Part shown: positions 1 to 13,500 of the stretch, piece by piece
Numbering within the stretch: the first letter of the stretch is position 1
Layout: each line of letters opens with the position of its first letter
Source: Dipylidium caninum
Taxonomy: Eukaryota > Platyhelminthes > Cestoda > Cyclophyllidea > Dipylidiidae
NCBI GenBank assembly: GCA_017562135.1
Contig: QEYB01000290.1
Span: forward strand, 434,001-498,000
DNA: 64,000 bases
Reading direction: 5' to 3'
Program-made: the position numbers and the translations under genes
Notes under the pieces: model-generated
Database searches by the model: none
The model's input: only the letters and a program-made list of their open reading frames with translations
Told to the model about the DNA's origin: nothing

Positions 1-2330
1 TTTATTCTTTCCTACTTAAGTAAGCAGTCGGTCTAAAAAAGCAACAACTTCCTGTTTTCTTAAGGATAAAATATGGCAGTCTCGTTGTGTGGCGGTTGTT
101 TTATTACACATTTAATTGCCCCGGGTTCTTCTACCTCCACAAGTTTTATTTCCATCCCTAAACGTATGGTTCTTTTAACAGGCCTATTAGCCTCACAGAC
201 TTTCGGAAGAGTTTATATAAAAGTGATATTGAATACTTAGCTTTATTCATTATCAGTCACTTTCCTGCTGTCACTAACGCAAGTGCGAATTGATTGATGG
301 TGAGCAAATGGCTTGACAATTTTGCCTCCATTGGGGCCTAAACTATGCAGAAGCAAACGGTCCATTTCCTCATTCGACAGGAAAAGGTGTAGGGCTAATT
401 GAAGGACTCTTCTAGCGTTGTGAATAAAGTGTTTTAAAAAAGTGGTTCATAAAATCCTGGGGGGTTTTACAACCCTCCAAATGAGTCTGGCCGATGATCA
501 GTTGACCTGAACTGCTTCTTCTACCAATGGAACCTCCTCTTCTTGATAGTTGGAATCGCCTCATCGTGCGTGTGTGTGAGAGCAAATGTCCCCATGAGTG
601 GTTCGGTCGTCTAAACTTACGAGGCAGATTCGAGGAGATAAGTCCACCACCATTTGACCTCACTACTTTTTATACCAACTGCCTCTATTCACACTTGTCG
701 CCGGTTGACTCTCCCGTCTCCTTCGCCTCCGCCACCGACCCTACGCCGCCTCCTCCTCCACCAACGGCCCTTTCATGTCACCGCTTTCACTCCCCTCCGC
801 CTCACTCTGAAATACCTTACTCTATAATGCCTCTTTTTTGTATTCTGTCCGCACGCTAATTCCACTAGCATTTATGATTCCTTTTTTTATCTTTTTTTCG
901 CTTGAATTTAGGGACTGCGGTTGGACAAAAGAAAACCTTGCCGATTACCATAGTGGATAGCTAAAATTGATTTTGGACACAAGCATAAATTTGCCCCTTT
1001 GCCCCAAATGATCCAATCCTTCTCCTTCACAGCAAAGGTCTTCCCTACTTTCAGTCTCTAAGTCCTTCTAATGTCTTTCCCTCTGCACCCCATTCCGTTA
1101 TCGTCACGTGACACTCTGTCGAAGTGTCAAGAATGTGGGCGTTTACCTCAAAATTCTTTTTACCGTACTTAGAGGGGACAGTTCCGGTAAACAAATAAAA
1201 CCCCCCCCCCTCCCTCCTAGCTCCCACATTTTCTATTAAGTATCGCCCAAACCGGATGCTGGAAGTTCAAAAGGATTTCTTCAAAGTTAATACTCCATGG
1301 GAAGTTATCTTCAACCTTCCCATCGTACGAGATTTGGGTATCTTGTGGATATAAGCCTTCTTCGTAAAAGGGAAGGCCACGAGTTGTCTGTAATGGTGTT
1401 AACAAAAAAGTCCTCCTCGATTCGTCTACCTCTCGTACTGTTACAATGAGGCGAATCGCTTCATGTGTACTGGATTACACTTTTTCTTCGTATCACACGA
1501 AGCGGGAAATTAAATTTCACTGGGGAGAAAAAGGGAAACAGGAAAAGGAAATAATTCCCATGAAAGGTGATTTTACCGTTCCGATGACTTCAGACAGCGC
1601 CATTTGATATATCCTGAAAGTGAAATTACCACTCACTTTTTGTTGTCTCTCATAACATAGTCAAAATATGACTTGAAATTACGTAGTTTGACAGCTCAAC
1701 TTTTTGCTAAGTTGCAATCGCTCCGCGTTGGAGGACCACACAATGCTGGAAATGAGAAGAGCGTGGATCATGCTCCATCTCCTTCGTAAATAGATTTCTG
1801 GCTTATTTTTCTCCCTAGTGAATAAAATACTCCTTTTATCAGATTTGATTGTCGCCTAACCTAAAGTTCACGTTGACAAGTGAACAAAGTATCTGGCCTG
1901 TCCCATTAATAGCGTGACGACCTTCATAGTTGATTACTCAGATATTTATTGCCAATGGCATCGTGAGAAAGTTAGTAATTTTCAACCTGCTCTTGGGATT
2001 CGAATCCACATTTATTAGTCCTTTATGTGATTTTGAGTTGAGAGTGCAGAACAGATTGGTTGATTTGCCTTACAACTTGGCCCATTTGTAAGGAGAGGGG
2101 ATATAAGTGATGCATACATTGTTCCGACTTCTTCGAATGATGTTAATTTGTAGATATGACCACATCGCCGATGTGGTCAGTGCCACAATATGGAGAAGAG
2201 AAAAAGGTTTTGACCACAATTTTCCGTCGACCAATCAGAGCAATCCGTCCGTTCAACCAATGAGCGGAGAGTCTGAGATGAACCATGCAAAGTATGTACA
2301 AACCACCCGATGGTTCTGCATTAGACCGTT
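1..2330. other. Intergenic, no gene recognised
   Basis: AT-rich sequence upstream of the GPCR gene. Open frames are short and shadow each other on both strands. A short perfect hairpin (stem GACCACATC/GATGTGGTC) lies at 2158-2178, about 150 bases before the GPCR start codon. A run of C lies at 1201-1210. I see no RNA gene or recognisable coding exon here. Confidence 0.5.
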
Positions 2331-3575
2331 ATGGCCGATCTAGAGGTGAGCGGCAACACGCTGCCAAACTGTACTCTCTACTGGGATAGCTACTTTAGCG
2401 TTAAATTCCTCGAAACATGTCAAGTGGATCAGATGGACGAAGTTGTATATCCCAAGTTTGCTCGTCTCTACGTCTCCATCTCCCTCTCCCTTCTCGGTGC
2501 CTTCTTCAATCTCTGGGCACTTGTCCTCCTTCTTTTGGATTACCATAGTTCGCCCTCTAAGAGTTGCCAATCGGGATTGAATTCCACTTACACCCATATT
2601 GGAGTAAATCATAAGGCTTTACATGTCGGCTCGAAACGCACCACCATGCAAGTTGGACTCATCATATTTTGTATGTTCGAAGTCTTCTACCATGCTGCTT
2701 CCTCAAGCGGAGAACTTATAAATCTCTTCGCGTACTATCAGATAGACAGGGGCAGACTGCCCAAACCAGTCAATGGCAGTCTCACCTACATTTATTCGGT
2801 TCTACCCCCAGTGTGCAGCTTCTTTAATTTAGTACGAGATGCAGGAATCTGTGGTCGCAATTGGGCTATTACCCTTATTACCATTGCCCGGGCAGAGGTG
2901 GTCATTTGGCCACTTGCGGCACGTTGTTACCAACGATGTTTGCGCCAAAAACGCTTCTTTCTCCTCGTCTTCAGCCTCTTCGCTCTCACCGGTCTTATCA
3001 TCTCGGGAATGCGTCGGTTCGACCAAAAAATCAGTGTTTGCTATAGCCAAAAGTTCTCCTCCTACTGCATCTTCGCCGAAACCTTTCTCCTCTCCGATTT
3101 AAAGCGATTTTCCGCTTTCTACTTCTCCTTCCAAACTTTACTTCCATGGTTGCTCATTCTCATCTTCACCACCCTCATCATCTTCCAATTGAAACCGTGT
3201 AGAAAGCAGTCGGAAAACTCCATTCGTCCGCCAACAAGTAAATCAGGCGGCAGAGATAATACGCTACGCGCGTCCATTGCAGTTACTGTTATCGCAGTCT
3301 TCTGCACAATCTTCGAATTTCCCACATTTGCTCTATCCATGTACTATATCGCTAGTAATCCGCATGAGGCATTGGAGTTGTGGGACACAATCGCCAACAC
3401 TCTGCTGCAAATTGACTCCATTGCTAACTTTTTCCTTCTCATTATCACCATGCCGTCGTTGCGACGTCGTCTCACCATGGCGCCTTCACTGCGTGCCCGT
3501 CGGCAGAGGCTTGGCACCCCCGAACGTCGTACTGTGCTGGCATCGATGGAGTTGACGTCGAAGGGTAGGGCCTGA
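2331..3575 (+). CDS. Orphan rhodopsin-like (class A) G protein-coupled receptor
   Basis: Single uninterrupted frame of 414 residues with seven hydrophobic segments in GPCR order, at roughly residues 47-70, 104-125, 158-190, 206-224, 262-287, 306-330 and 344-370. Segment 1 carries an Asn in the usual place (FFNLWAL). The segment 7 motif SIANFFLLI stands where NPxxY is usual, and a basic stretch (LRRRL) follows it, as expected for the start of the C-tail. The DRY motif at the end of segment 3 is replaced by ARA. The N-terminus has an N-glycosylation sequon (NCT) and no cleaved signal peptide is obvious. This arrangement fits the divergent flatworm peptide-receptor-like GPCRs, but the ligand cannot be read from sequence. 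The ATG at 2331 is the first in frame before segment 1. The frame ends at TGA 3573-3575. Confidence 0.8.
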   Translation: MADLEVSGNTLPNCTLYWDSYFSVKFLETCQVDQMDEVVYPKFARLYVSISLSLLGAFFNLWALVLLLLDYHSSPSKSCQSGLNSTYTHIGVNHKALHVGSKRTTMQVGLIIFCMFEVFYHAASSSGELINLFAYYQIDRGRLPKPVNGSLTYIYSVLPPVCSFFNLVRDAGICGRNWAITLITIARAEVVIWPLAARCYQRCLRQKRFFLLVFSLFALTGLIISGMRRFDQKISVCYSQKFSSYCIFAETFLLSDLKRFSAFYFSFQTLLPWLLILIFTTLIIFQLKPCRKQSENSIRPPTSKSGGRDNTLRASIAVTVIAVFCTIFEFPTFALSMYYIASNPHEALELWDTIANTLLQIDSIANFFLLIITMPSLRRRLTMAPSLRARRQRLGTPERRTVLASMELTSKGRA

Positions 3576-4617
3576 CGTTCCCCACTTCACCCCACCCCCA
3601 TTCCCCCACATTTTGGCCTCCCCATCCCCTCTTTGTACATATTCTACTCTGCAGGAGGGGACACACCTCATGTTGTGACTTTGCCACCTTTTCTGTTGTC
3701 CTCTCTCTGCGTGTGTGTGTGTGTGTGTGTCTGTATAAGGCTTCCAAAGCCCTGGCTTAGTTGCTTAGTAACGCATTCTGTTGGGTTCTTAATGTATATT
3801 ATGCTTGCTTTATTCGTCGACATACAAGTGAATACAAGCAAATGCTTCACTCACATTTGCATACCTTTTCTAGGCAGAGGGAGTCGTTTATTTGGGTGAA
3901 ACTCCCAACTAAATGCCACGCAGTCGAACGATAGATTTACTTGCTTTGGTCCTCTCGGTCACATGAGAACCGTCCCGGATTCACTACTACAAAAGTAAAT
4001 TCTACACAACTATCGCGGGGCACAAATCTCCAAGTTTTCCGTATTCTCCCTTGGCCAGAGCACTTAAGCCGATTGAGATGACGACCAGGCCGAAAGAAGG
4101 AATGAAGGGCAGGGGAAATGTATTTTTCATTTAGCTAAGAAGACGATGTTTTGCCTCAACAAGTTAGTCCTCTTTTGGAATGTCTGTTTGTTGCCAACCA
4201 CTAGAATAATACTGTTGTGGAGGCATTTCAAACACATGATCTCGTCGTCGCCAACTGCCAGTGGGACAGCTCTTGAATCGCGAAGACACGAACATTCGTG
4301 GACGGCGGAGAGTCGGGAGTGCATCGACGGGTGGGCAGCAGTGGGAAGTCCGTTGATGTGCACGTTGGTTGTGGAATAATACCACGTAGAAAATATGGCG
4401 GTCTCCACAAACACTGGATAGACTTTCGTCCCATTCCATTCTCATCTATCGCCCAGTTCCAAATTGCGTTCTCCGTAGTCGCCCGACATCCTCGACTGCT
4501 CCGAGCTGTCTAGTGAAGGACATGGAGGCGGCGGCATAATGGAAACATAGCGAATGCCACAAAAAAATGAAGACAATGTAAAAGGCTCGAGTGGGCGTCT
4601 CAAAGGTCGTTTTCACC
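3576..4617. other. Intergenic between GPCR and inverted repeat
   Basis: It holds the presumed 3' UTR of the GPCR, a (GT)n microsatellite near 3709-3731, and mixed-composition DNA with small overlapping open frames on both strands. No coding exon could be supported. At about 4600-4620 sequence identity with the right arm of the giant inverted repeat fades out. Confidence 0.5.
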
Positions 4618-6767
4618 GCGAAAAGCCTCACCCAGGAACTCTTTGACCACGGCCACTAATTTAAAGAATGCAGAAGTGTTCCGACAAACTGCCACTCCGC
4701 TTATTGCAGGCATGAAATCATCACTTGGCGATTATATGCCACCGGGGCCTATTCGCGTTCTTCTCCCGTGTCCACCCGTCGCAGCGCACACATGGCTGGA
4801 GACGCCAAGTGGGAGGTGAGTGCTTTCGGACTGCAGATTCCTGAAGGCTGCTTCGTTGTGAGTGAAGTTGTCCACGTCACGAGACGAAGGCGACTTGAGT
4901 GCGCGACGTCGGGCAGCGATCATGAGAGCCGCTTTCCCCTCCTGGTGAGCCCAACAAAGCTTTCGGCTCGCGCAAGTGACGAATAAGTGCAGAAGCACGC
5001 AACGGTCAGTTGCCTCTCTCCTCGGGTCCAGTTCATTCGCTTGTTCACCACTGGGTGCACAACCACAAGGCCTTTCCGTCTGACCAGTCGGAACCACCGC
5101 TTCAAGGCGAGCTGCCTCTCCAAAGCTCCTCCCCTCACCCTCGTGTTTCCCCCTTCACGGTGGTTTTACTTGCTCCAACATGCCTACCACTGCTTCTCCA
5201 TCCACCCAACAGACGCGCCCCAACAGACGCGCCATTTGACACACACTCGCCAACCGAGTGACTGATGTCGAAGCACAGCTTCTGTCCAACGGCAACCCCT
5301 CCGGGCTACTCCTCCACCGCCTTTGATGCTCCTCGTAACACCCGCGACCCACCAACCTATCCATTCCGTCCGCTGGCACTCAGAGAGTGATAAAATTGGC
5401 CCTCAGCCGCACCGCTTTCCACCCTCCACCCTCCACTCTCAACCACTTTGTGTGGGTGCGTCTGAGTGTCAGACGTCGGAGCGGGTGACAACGACAAACT
5501 GAGGTGTGCGGCGTTGGGTGGACTGGCGGCGACGAGACGAAGGGCGAATTGGCGGCGTCCTGTCTCTTTCCGAGGGTGTACAGAGGCGTGAAAGGTGTGC
5601 AGTGGGCCTCGCTTTCACACCCTCACAAACGCCCGAATTATGTGGCCTCGAGGGCCCAAGTTGATGCGCCACAGTCGAGTAGGAGGTGGGGCTGAAAGTG
5701 GGTGTCACCTCGTTGTGGCAGCAGTGTTGCCACACTTCTTGTAGCAGTTCTCGAAGTCACCGCAAACCAACCGATCATCCACCATCCACCATCCACCATC
5801 CTCTTACTCCCGCTCGACTTGAACATCCACCCACTCCTCACAGCAGTCTGATGGGCTGATGCCAAGTCCCATTTCACCCAAGTGACGGTCTCCGTGGTGC
5901 AACTGGAAGCCTCCGCTCCTCTGACAAGACGACGCACGCACAGGCACGTGATGGCGACACCTGCGCAACTCGTCGTGTGGAAGCCCGCAGACGAAGCGAG
6001 GGGGATTCCTCTCCCCTCACCTTGTGACTTCTCCCGCAAAACACGATGCGTTTCATTCCCACTGGCGCACGGAAGGGAGCAGAGTGAGGATGTTGTGCCG
6101 ATGGGTTTTGCTGAGATGTATGGACGGCCAAAGAGGCAACAGAATGTCCTCTGTGTAGTGGCATCCGACAATCTCCTCCCTCATCGTTCTCGTCCCCATT
6201 TGGCCTTCCTTCCTCCTTCCTTTCCAGCGGCACCAGTGAGCTATTCGTCTGGTTCGTCCACCGAGAAGAAGAAATTCTTGTGGTGTCCACTTCTCTCATG
6301 ACCTCCGGAGCAGTGCACCACAACTTCCTTCCCCTCACTCACATCTCCTCTTCCCGTCTCTCGATGCGTCTCCACGGCTGACGATGTGGACGTTGGTGGT
6401 GGTGGCGGTGGCGGTGGTCTCCTGTCCCCACTCAAGCTCCCTCAAGCCTCCGTATCGGACAAATGGGTCAAGTGTGAGGTGGTTGTGATCAGTCGGATTC
6501 ACATACCACCACGCATTCTCCCATCATGGGACTTCGGCGAAAGTGCGTTCGCAGACGAGGAAAGGCGTCAGCAGCAGCACTTCCGACCCGATCATCTGCA
6601 TGGAGTGAGGGGAAAGGGAGTGTGTCCGTGGTTGGAGGAGGTCGGGAGGTAGGCCGGTTGCGTAGAAGGCCAAAAGTACACGAGCGGTGTCCATGTCGGC
6701 CCTGATCATTCGCTTAGTCCAAATGTCAGACCGAGCGAGGAGGGGGAGGAGAGAAAGAGGGGCGCAG

Positions 6768-6832
6768 CGGGGAGGGAGGGAGGGAGGGAGGGAGGGAGGG
6801 AGGGAGGGAGGGAGGGAGGGAGGGAGGGAGGC
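6768..6832 (+). repeat. (GGGA)n microsatellite, left arm
   Basis: An almost perfect run of GGGA units. The matching place in the right arm (about 19973-20030) is shorter and interrupted by a GCCC unit, so this is one of the few places where the arms differ. Confidence 0.9.
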
Positions 6833-8939
6833 AGGCAGCGAAGGAGCGGGGGCAGGAGAGACGCAGAGAGACGCAGAGAGGGCGGGAGGGCGGGAGGTAG
6901 GGAAGGAGGAAGGGAGGAGGGGAGAGGGAGAGAAAATGGGCGGTCGTCCGTGGGGAACAGCATATTGCATGCCTTCCCCAGGTGGGGCTACTCCCTTGCT
7001 TCCACCAATTAGCACCGCACCATGAACTTGACGGCGTTGGAGCGGATTCCCTCACCATTTGTGGCCAACATCCTCCAATTTTCCGCCACTTACATCCCCT
7101 CGAAGGCGCCTTCAAGGCAATAGTCTTTCCCACACCTCCAACCTCCTCCCCCCTACTTCAAATTACTTCTTTACCTTTCCGTGAATATCAAACGTCACCA
7201 CGTGGAATACCAAGCTTGGCGAATTCGTAAGAAGCGCCGATTCCCCGATGGAATGCACAAACTTCGAAATGCGGGGCATAGAAGATCACTTCTGCCTCCT
7301 CGTTGTGCGCATCTCCGCTCGTGAAGACGCAGCGCAACCCTCCGCCAGTCACGAGACTGCCGCAATTGACGACGGAAAGCGGTCAGTTGCTTTCTTAAAA
7401 TATCGCCGCGTAATGACACTTGCACTAAGGAAGGCTCACGGCGTCGACAAGGGATGAGTCGAGGGTGGGGGAGTTTGAAATCCCCACGAAATTTGTCTCC
7501 GCGTCGAATTATGCATTTGTAATCGGAGGCCACGACCAAACCCCCGTGACGCCGTGCCACGACACGGCTTCACAGACCAAACTCTCTCCCGGTGAGGCAA
7601 CCTTTTCGACAGTGAGTAAAGGCCGTTCAATGCAAACAGCGCATTTTGTGCATGGTCGACGTGAGAGGGCCCGACACGCGGCTGACCGTTGACGCCGTGA
7701 CGAGGCCTCTGGCGATGAGGCGCGAGGCGTGGAGGAACGAAGGAGAGGCGATGTCGAGAACGGGATTGGAGGCTGCTGGAGTCCAAGGGAAGAGAAATGG
7801 GGTGACAAATTGTACGAAATTAAGGCAGGTGGGAAAGATGAAAGGGACCCGGGGAGACAGCAGCGACGGTGGAGATGAGCCACCTCGCACCCACCTCGCA
7901 CCCACCTCGCACCCACCCACTCACCCACTCACTCACCCGCACAGCTTTTACTTCATTTATCTACCAACCGAAGATGAAGAAGATGGAGCAGGTGACGAGA
8001 CCGTCTAGACCGTCTGCCGCGACAGAAAGTCCACTCCCTGCGATCCAGTTCAGATCGCACTGCGCAAGGTGGCCACAGTTTTGAGCAGAATTTAATGGGT
8101 GTAGCGAGTCGAAGAGGCTGTCAAGAAGTGGAGTTGGAAGGAGATGTTCACGACGCATGCTTCCTGCTTCCTTTTTCTAGTCCGCCAGCAGCACGATCCC
8201 GCGACATCCCAACCGCACCACTCTCCTCCGTCCCCAAGTTCTTCTCTCGTAGAAAGCATTCTCTTTCTCTCTTCCTCCCCCCTCTCTCTCTCTCTCTGTG
8301 TGTGTGTGTGTCCAGTGAGCCCTGTGTGCGGGTGTTGGGAGCCGCGTGAAAGAGTGTGTGGCGGTGTTGGGGAAGAGGAGCGGGGGATTTGGCGAAGTTG
8401 GCATCCCCACATGCCCCAAATAGCCGAATTAGTGGGCTGTAAGGACGCGTGCTCTCGCGCTCCCCTCGTTCGGACACCATTATTTCATCCACCAGTGGCA
8501 ATGCGTAGTGCATAACAACAAAGTAATTGACCTCACTCTTCTCCTCCCCTTCCCTCCCCTCCCCTCCCACTTCTGCACCTCTTCCCTCCATACCCCTTTC
8601 CCTCTCCCTCTCCCTCTCCCTCTCCCTCATTCCTCCCACCTCTTCTCCCCACACCCCCACCCCCTCCGCGTCCACCCACCCTTTGGCCACATTCATTCCA
8701 CCTCGCCTTCACACCTTCTGTCATAAGAACTTCCCCCCTTAACTGCATTCCAACAAGTCGTCCTCTTCGTCCACGTTCCTGCGTCCAATCGAGAAGTGGT
8801 CACAGACGCAGTCGTCGGGTGGGAGGCGACAAACGCTTCAACAGCTCTGCCACCAACTCTCTCTCCTCACCCTCGTCACCCACATTACGTCACTGCAAGT
8901 GAACAGTGGCCACAGAAAAAGTGGCAGTCAACACTGTGC

Positions 8940-9175
8940 TTCGAGCATTCCCACACCTCCCTCTCTCTCTCTCTCTCTCTCAATATCCCCTCCCACTCAC
9001 TCACTCACTCACTCACTCACTCACTGGCTCACTCACTCCCAGCCCACTTTCGCTCCTTCTTACTCACAACACTCACGCGGTCACCACGTCCGCATCCTCC
9101 ACCCACTGGTTCGCAGGTGACGAAGAAAGAGAGAGGAAGAAGAAGCAGAAGCAGAAGCAGAAGCAGAAGCAGAAA
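8940..9175 (+). repeat. Clustered (CT)n, (CACT)n and (AGAAGC)n microsatellites, left arm
   Basis: A (CT)n tract near 8960-8982, a (CACT)n tract near 8996-9026 and a (GCAGAA)n tract near 9145-9175 follow each other. They create long low-complexity open frames (Leu/Ser, Thr/His/Ser and Arg/Ser rich), including a 337-codon frame at 8796-9809 that I do not accept as a gene. Confidence 0.85.
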
Positions 9176-10552
9176 CAGAAGAGTGCAACCTGAGGGTAGC
9201 ATTAACGACATGACGGGGTGGACTTCAACCTCCACTTCGTCTCCCATCCACCCACTTTACATGCACACCTTCCCCCACCTCTCGTCTCCCCGTTCCACAA
9301 CATTCGCCTTCATTCAACACTGCCGTTTGCTGTGGCTGAAGAAGCACCAGTCAACAGTCGCCTTCATTCAACCCGTCTCCTCCCACTCCCAACGGAGGCG
9401 ACGCCGCCTACACCAAATGACAGCTCACAAGTCACCAGTTGGCGTGGCTGTCTTCGATCCAACACCGCAAAGACGATGTCGTCACGCGCGAACTGCGTGT
9501 GGGCGATGCACGTCGTGTGGCGGAGCGACGTGGACTTTGCGCAGACTTGAGCAGACACCGCATTGGACACGCAAAGTAGATTGTCGAAAGAAAAACCGAG
9601 ACTCTCACCGACCCACCACCTTCTTCCTGTCTCTCCTCGCCACCTCCATCGTCTGCACCTACAACGGAGTCTTAGCAGTGTGGTGTCCGTCAGCACGATT
9701 GGTTCGTGGCAGGGAGTGGGGCGGAATCAGGGAGAAGGGTGTTGGTGAGCAGACGAAGATGCCACACTGGCCGACAATTTGCCCATCGCACACAGGTTGG
9801 CGCGTCTGAAGCCACTCTGACAATTCGCCTTCGCAACATCACCGTCCTCAGATGCGCGGTGGTGCGAGTGCTCCGTTGACCTCAAGTCTCACCAACGCCT
9901 CACCTCCATCCTCTTGTCGCCACTTCACTCACTCACTCACCCACCCTCTCTCCTCCTCCCTCTCTCCTCCTCCCTCTCCCCCCATCTCGCTCGCTCGCTC
10001 TCGCTCTCGCTCTCGCTCTCGCCTTCTTCCCACCTCCCCACCTCCCCACCTCCCCACTTCCCCACCCCCTCTCTCCCTCACTCGCTTTGTCCCTAACTCA
10101 AACACAGTCCATCTCCACTTTCCTCTATGCCAATTCCATCCACCGTGGTGCTCATGAAACTATGCGAATTCAATCAAGATGAACCGAGACTACGTCTCCA
10201 TTCATGGTGCATCTCCACGCCGCCTTCCTCGTCTTCGTGAAGATGGCTGCGAGGAGAGAACACCTCCACGAGTCTGCGTTCGGTCACTAAGTTGGCACAC
10301 CGCGGCTGCTGATCGTTGAGGAGAAGACTCTACGAAGCAACGAGCAGCTGATATTTTCCTCTCGAGTTTTCTCCGACATAGACAACGAAAGTGATGCTGA
10401 CTGTGACACAAGCACTGCTTTCGGTTCAGGCTGTCGTCGTCGGTCTGGCTTCTCTCCCACTGCCTGTTGGGCGGCCAAATGAACCAGCTGAGCGGTCGCT
10501 GTCTGGAGACTGGACGGGAGGGCTGGGACAGACCACTGCCAGTCTTCGCAAG

Positions 10553-13500
10553 GTGAGACGATAGAGAACTGGAGAGGAGAGCAGAGGTGAGCGGAGTGCA
10601 AGAAAGCCTTATCTCAAGACAGATGATACCGGTCGGAGATCTTTCCTGGAGCAAACGATAATTCCACCATTCATCCCCACCTTATATTTTACGCTGCACG
10701 CGGAATAACCATAATGCCTCAATTAGGTCGTACCGCTTATGTAACGTACATCCACGAGGCGATAATCACACGGCCCTGGACGTTGGCTTACAACACATCC
10801 TCTCCATATTCCACCTAGTCTATGTATCTATCGTTCTTATTCTCCTCCTCCTCCTCCGCCGCCTCCTTCGGCCTGGCAACAACCACCAGGAGCGGTGGGG
10901 TAAAACTCGAGGGTGACGGAGAGAAGATAAGAACTCGGCGGAGGAGAGGAGAATGGTAGGGCAGTAGGGAGGGGGAGATGGAGAATGGGAGAGAATAAGA
11001 GGGAAGGGAGAGCAAAAGTGGGCGAGTGGAAGATAACGAATGGGTGTGTGAAAGAGAAGGAGGAAGGAGGAGGACCAGAAAGGGGATAAGATTGGAAGGA
11101 GGATGGGAAAGTCTATGGAGACATTTCTACAAAACAGAACCAAAACAAATTCTCACCACTAAGAAAACGTTGACTTCTAACGACAGCTTGTCATATCTCA
11201 AAGAAGTGCTCCATCTCACATCCTCCACTTTCAACAACTCCTCGGCTATTCCACCACACACACCTCTGTACAATGAAGTCACGAAACCGCTATGCCTTTC
11301 TCCCTCTGCTGTCGAAGCCCCTAATGCTCTTCGACTCCGCCCAGACCCCTCACCTCCGCTCTGCCGTAGAGGCGCGCGATCCTCTCCGCCTGTGCTGACG
11401 TCTAAATGATATTCGTGTATTACGCAAGCGCATAGCGGTATTCCGTGCCCCTCCGTCGACTGTGACAAGCCATGTCCACTTGTCACCTTTGAACTTGTCA
11501 CAGTATGTGGCACGATGGCGTACTTTTGCCCACACCCCCGCGTCTCCCATCTCCTCCTCCGCCTCCGCCAACAAGTTGTGTGCAGGCGGCATGAAAGCAC
11601 CGGAAACGCAAACAAGGACATTTGCAGTCCTCCCACACAACGGAGGATATTTTCACGTCAACGACTCGCATTTGAACGGGTCGCGGTGCCGACGGGTTCC
11701 ACCTGCCTCAGATTTTTATGCTACCCGCAACACACTCACACGCACTTGACGTGCATGGAAGCGGGAGGAGTTGAAGGCCATTCAGGACTCCACAATAGTT
11801 GGCCTACAACCAAATCGCCTGTAACCATCTCCGCATAAGTCGCTCCTTGTGCGGGGTCAGATAGCTCGCAGGTCTCCACTCCCCACCTCTCCGCAGCGTT
11901 GTTAAAGTCTTCTCATCCGCACGACACCATTCCCCTCTTGTGGCTTCACCTCTAACTTGTTGGTGCTGAGGAAAGCAAGCGCATTGGGTGGTATCCCACT
12001 TCTCTCCACTTCATCTCCATCCGTCTGTGCTTTTATGTTATGCAAATAACCTCAATCCCTCCTCTTCCACCAAAACTTACGATTTTCGTGGCCGCTAGTT
12101 GACATCCCCTTCAAACGGAGATTAGTGTTTTCTGTGACAGCGCTCTCCTGTTCTTCCCCATGTCCACGTTTCCAACGAGCCAACTACCTTTCACCACCCC
12201 GTCGTCGTCGTCGCCACGTCACATGAATATGAATGGCTTGTTGCCACGCTCCTCCACTCATCGATTGGACGACGCCATGCAGTCTACGTCTGGACCAAAC
12301 GCCTTGTCGATCTGGACTTTCGACAGAGGGCAATGGCGGTTGGTGGGCGGGACATCAGCACACCCACATTCCTACGCGGAGAGGAGATGTGAAGGGCGCG
12401 CCGACGGGGAGGCAGCGCTCACCAGCAACAATGCCAGTGGAACCACCTCCTTTGGGGCTGTGTGGCAGAAGGCGGAGCCTGTGGGGTGAAGCTTATTTCA
12501 CTGGTTGAAAGGGAGGCCAGTGTGATTCTCCCCTCCTCCCCTTGCAGCATCCCACTCTCGTCTGTACCTGCCTCATTGGAATTACCCGCATCACCAGCCA
12601 CTTAACGACAAAAATCACCTAATGAGCAGGTTGAGCATTCGTGGTGGTGAACTACTTGATAAGGTGGCAAGGGAGGGAGCGACTCACAGCCAGCATGAGA
12701 GTGTGTTGAACAAATATCAAATTGGAGCCTGACTCCAAGCATCCAGTTACCAAACCACTCATCCACTCGGCTGGTCTAGCCCTCGCAACGCCTCCACGTC
12801 CTCCTCTCACTGCGCCCCCCTCCCTCAGTCCACTTCACCCGACCCCTCCCACTTCAACTCTCACTCGTCACGTCAGCAACAGCAGCGGGAACACCTCGTC
12901 CCTTCCTAACCCACGTCGTCGCCGGTCAACCTCCACACACGCCAACATTCACAGTCGTCTGAATTTGGAGGAATCAACGACGATAGCCACAACACTGGTA
13001 ATTTCGCACCATCATCATCATTGCCAACATGCACCTCGGCAAGTTGACACGAACCTGAGAAAGCGTAACTCCGCCAGTCGGCGATGTTTGTCTGTGTGGA
13101 GGAGGCACGCGGAAGTCGGTCAACCGTTTACGGGATTTTCTTCCCCCCACACACACAGCCAGCCATCGTTAACACCACCACCACGACAACTTAGACGGTC
13201 AACATCGTCCATTCCTCAGACGGAATATCCCACTTCGACCTCACCATCTCCTCTGCCCCTCTTCTTTCGCCTCGGTCTCCTCGATGAGGGTATCACTAGT
13301 CACTCACCTTCGAGGACCTCAAGACCAGCAGGAGGTTGAGGTTGCAACTAATTGTGGGGGTCGTGATTTGCCTCACTTTTTTTTCGCTCCCCGCCTCTCC
13401 TCTCCTTACCCTTCATCGCACGACGGACTGCCTCTTCACCTCATCTCAACCTCTCCCCTCTACTGGCTCACTTGTTTCTCCAGACTCCATGTCAGTCAAC

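Larger units (their letters stand above)
4618..10552 (+). repeat. Left arm of giant inverted repeat
   Basis: This 5.9 kb block reappears in reverse complement at about 16158-22178. The match is seen throughout. For example, the stretch at 4732-5097 gives the same 121-residue translation as 21694-22059 on the other strand, and 5638-6171 differs from 20621-21154 by only a few bases. The outer limit is near 4618, where both arms share the complement of GTCAAAGAGTTCCTGGGT and then diverge. The inner limit is near 10552, just after CAGACCACTGCCAGTCTT. The arm is GC-rich compared with its surroundings and dense in simple repeats. Long open frames occur in all six frames with low-complexity content, so I do not call genes in it. 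Confidence 0.9.

Noticed and set aside
1980..2020. tRNA T-arm-like GGGATTCGAATCC
   Set aside because: No acceptor, D or anticodon arm can be built around it.
6687..7025. Gly/Arg/Glu-rich frame and its Pro/Ser/Leu shadow
   Set aside because: The whole frame is translation of the GGGA repeat.
8796..9809. 337-codon frame in the left arm (and its 375-codon counterpart at 16976-18103 minus)
   Set aside because: It is made of microsatellite translation (Ser/Leu, Thr/His, Arg/Ser runs) with no domain. Comparable frames occur on the other strand. It is most likely a by-product of GC-rich repeats without stop codons.
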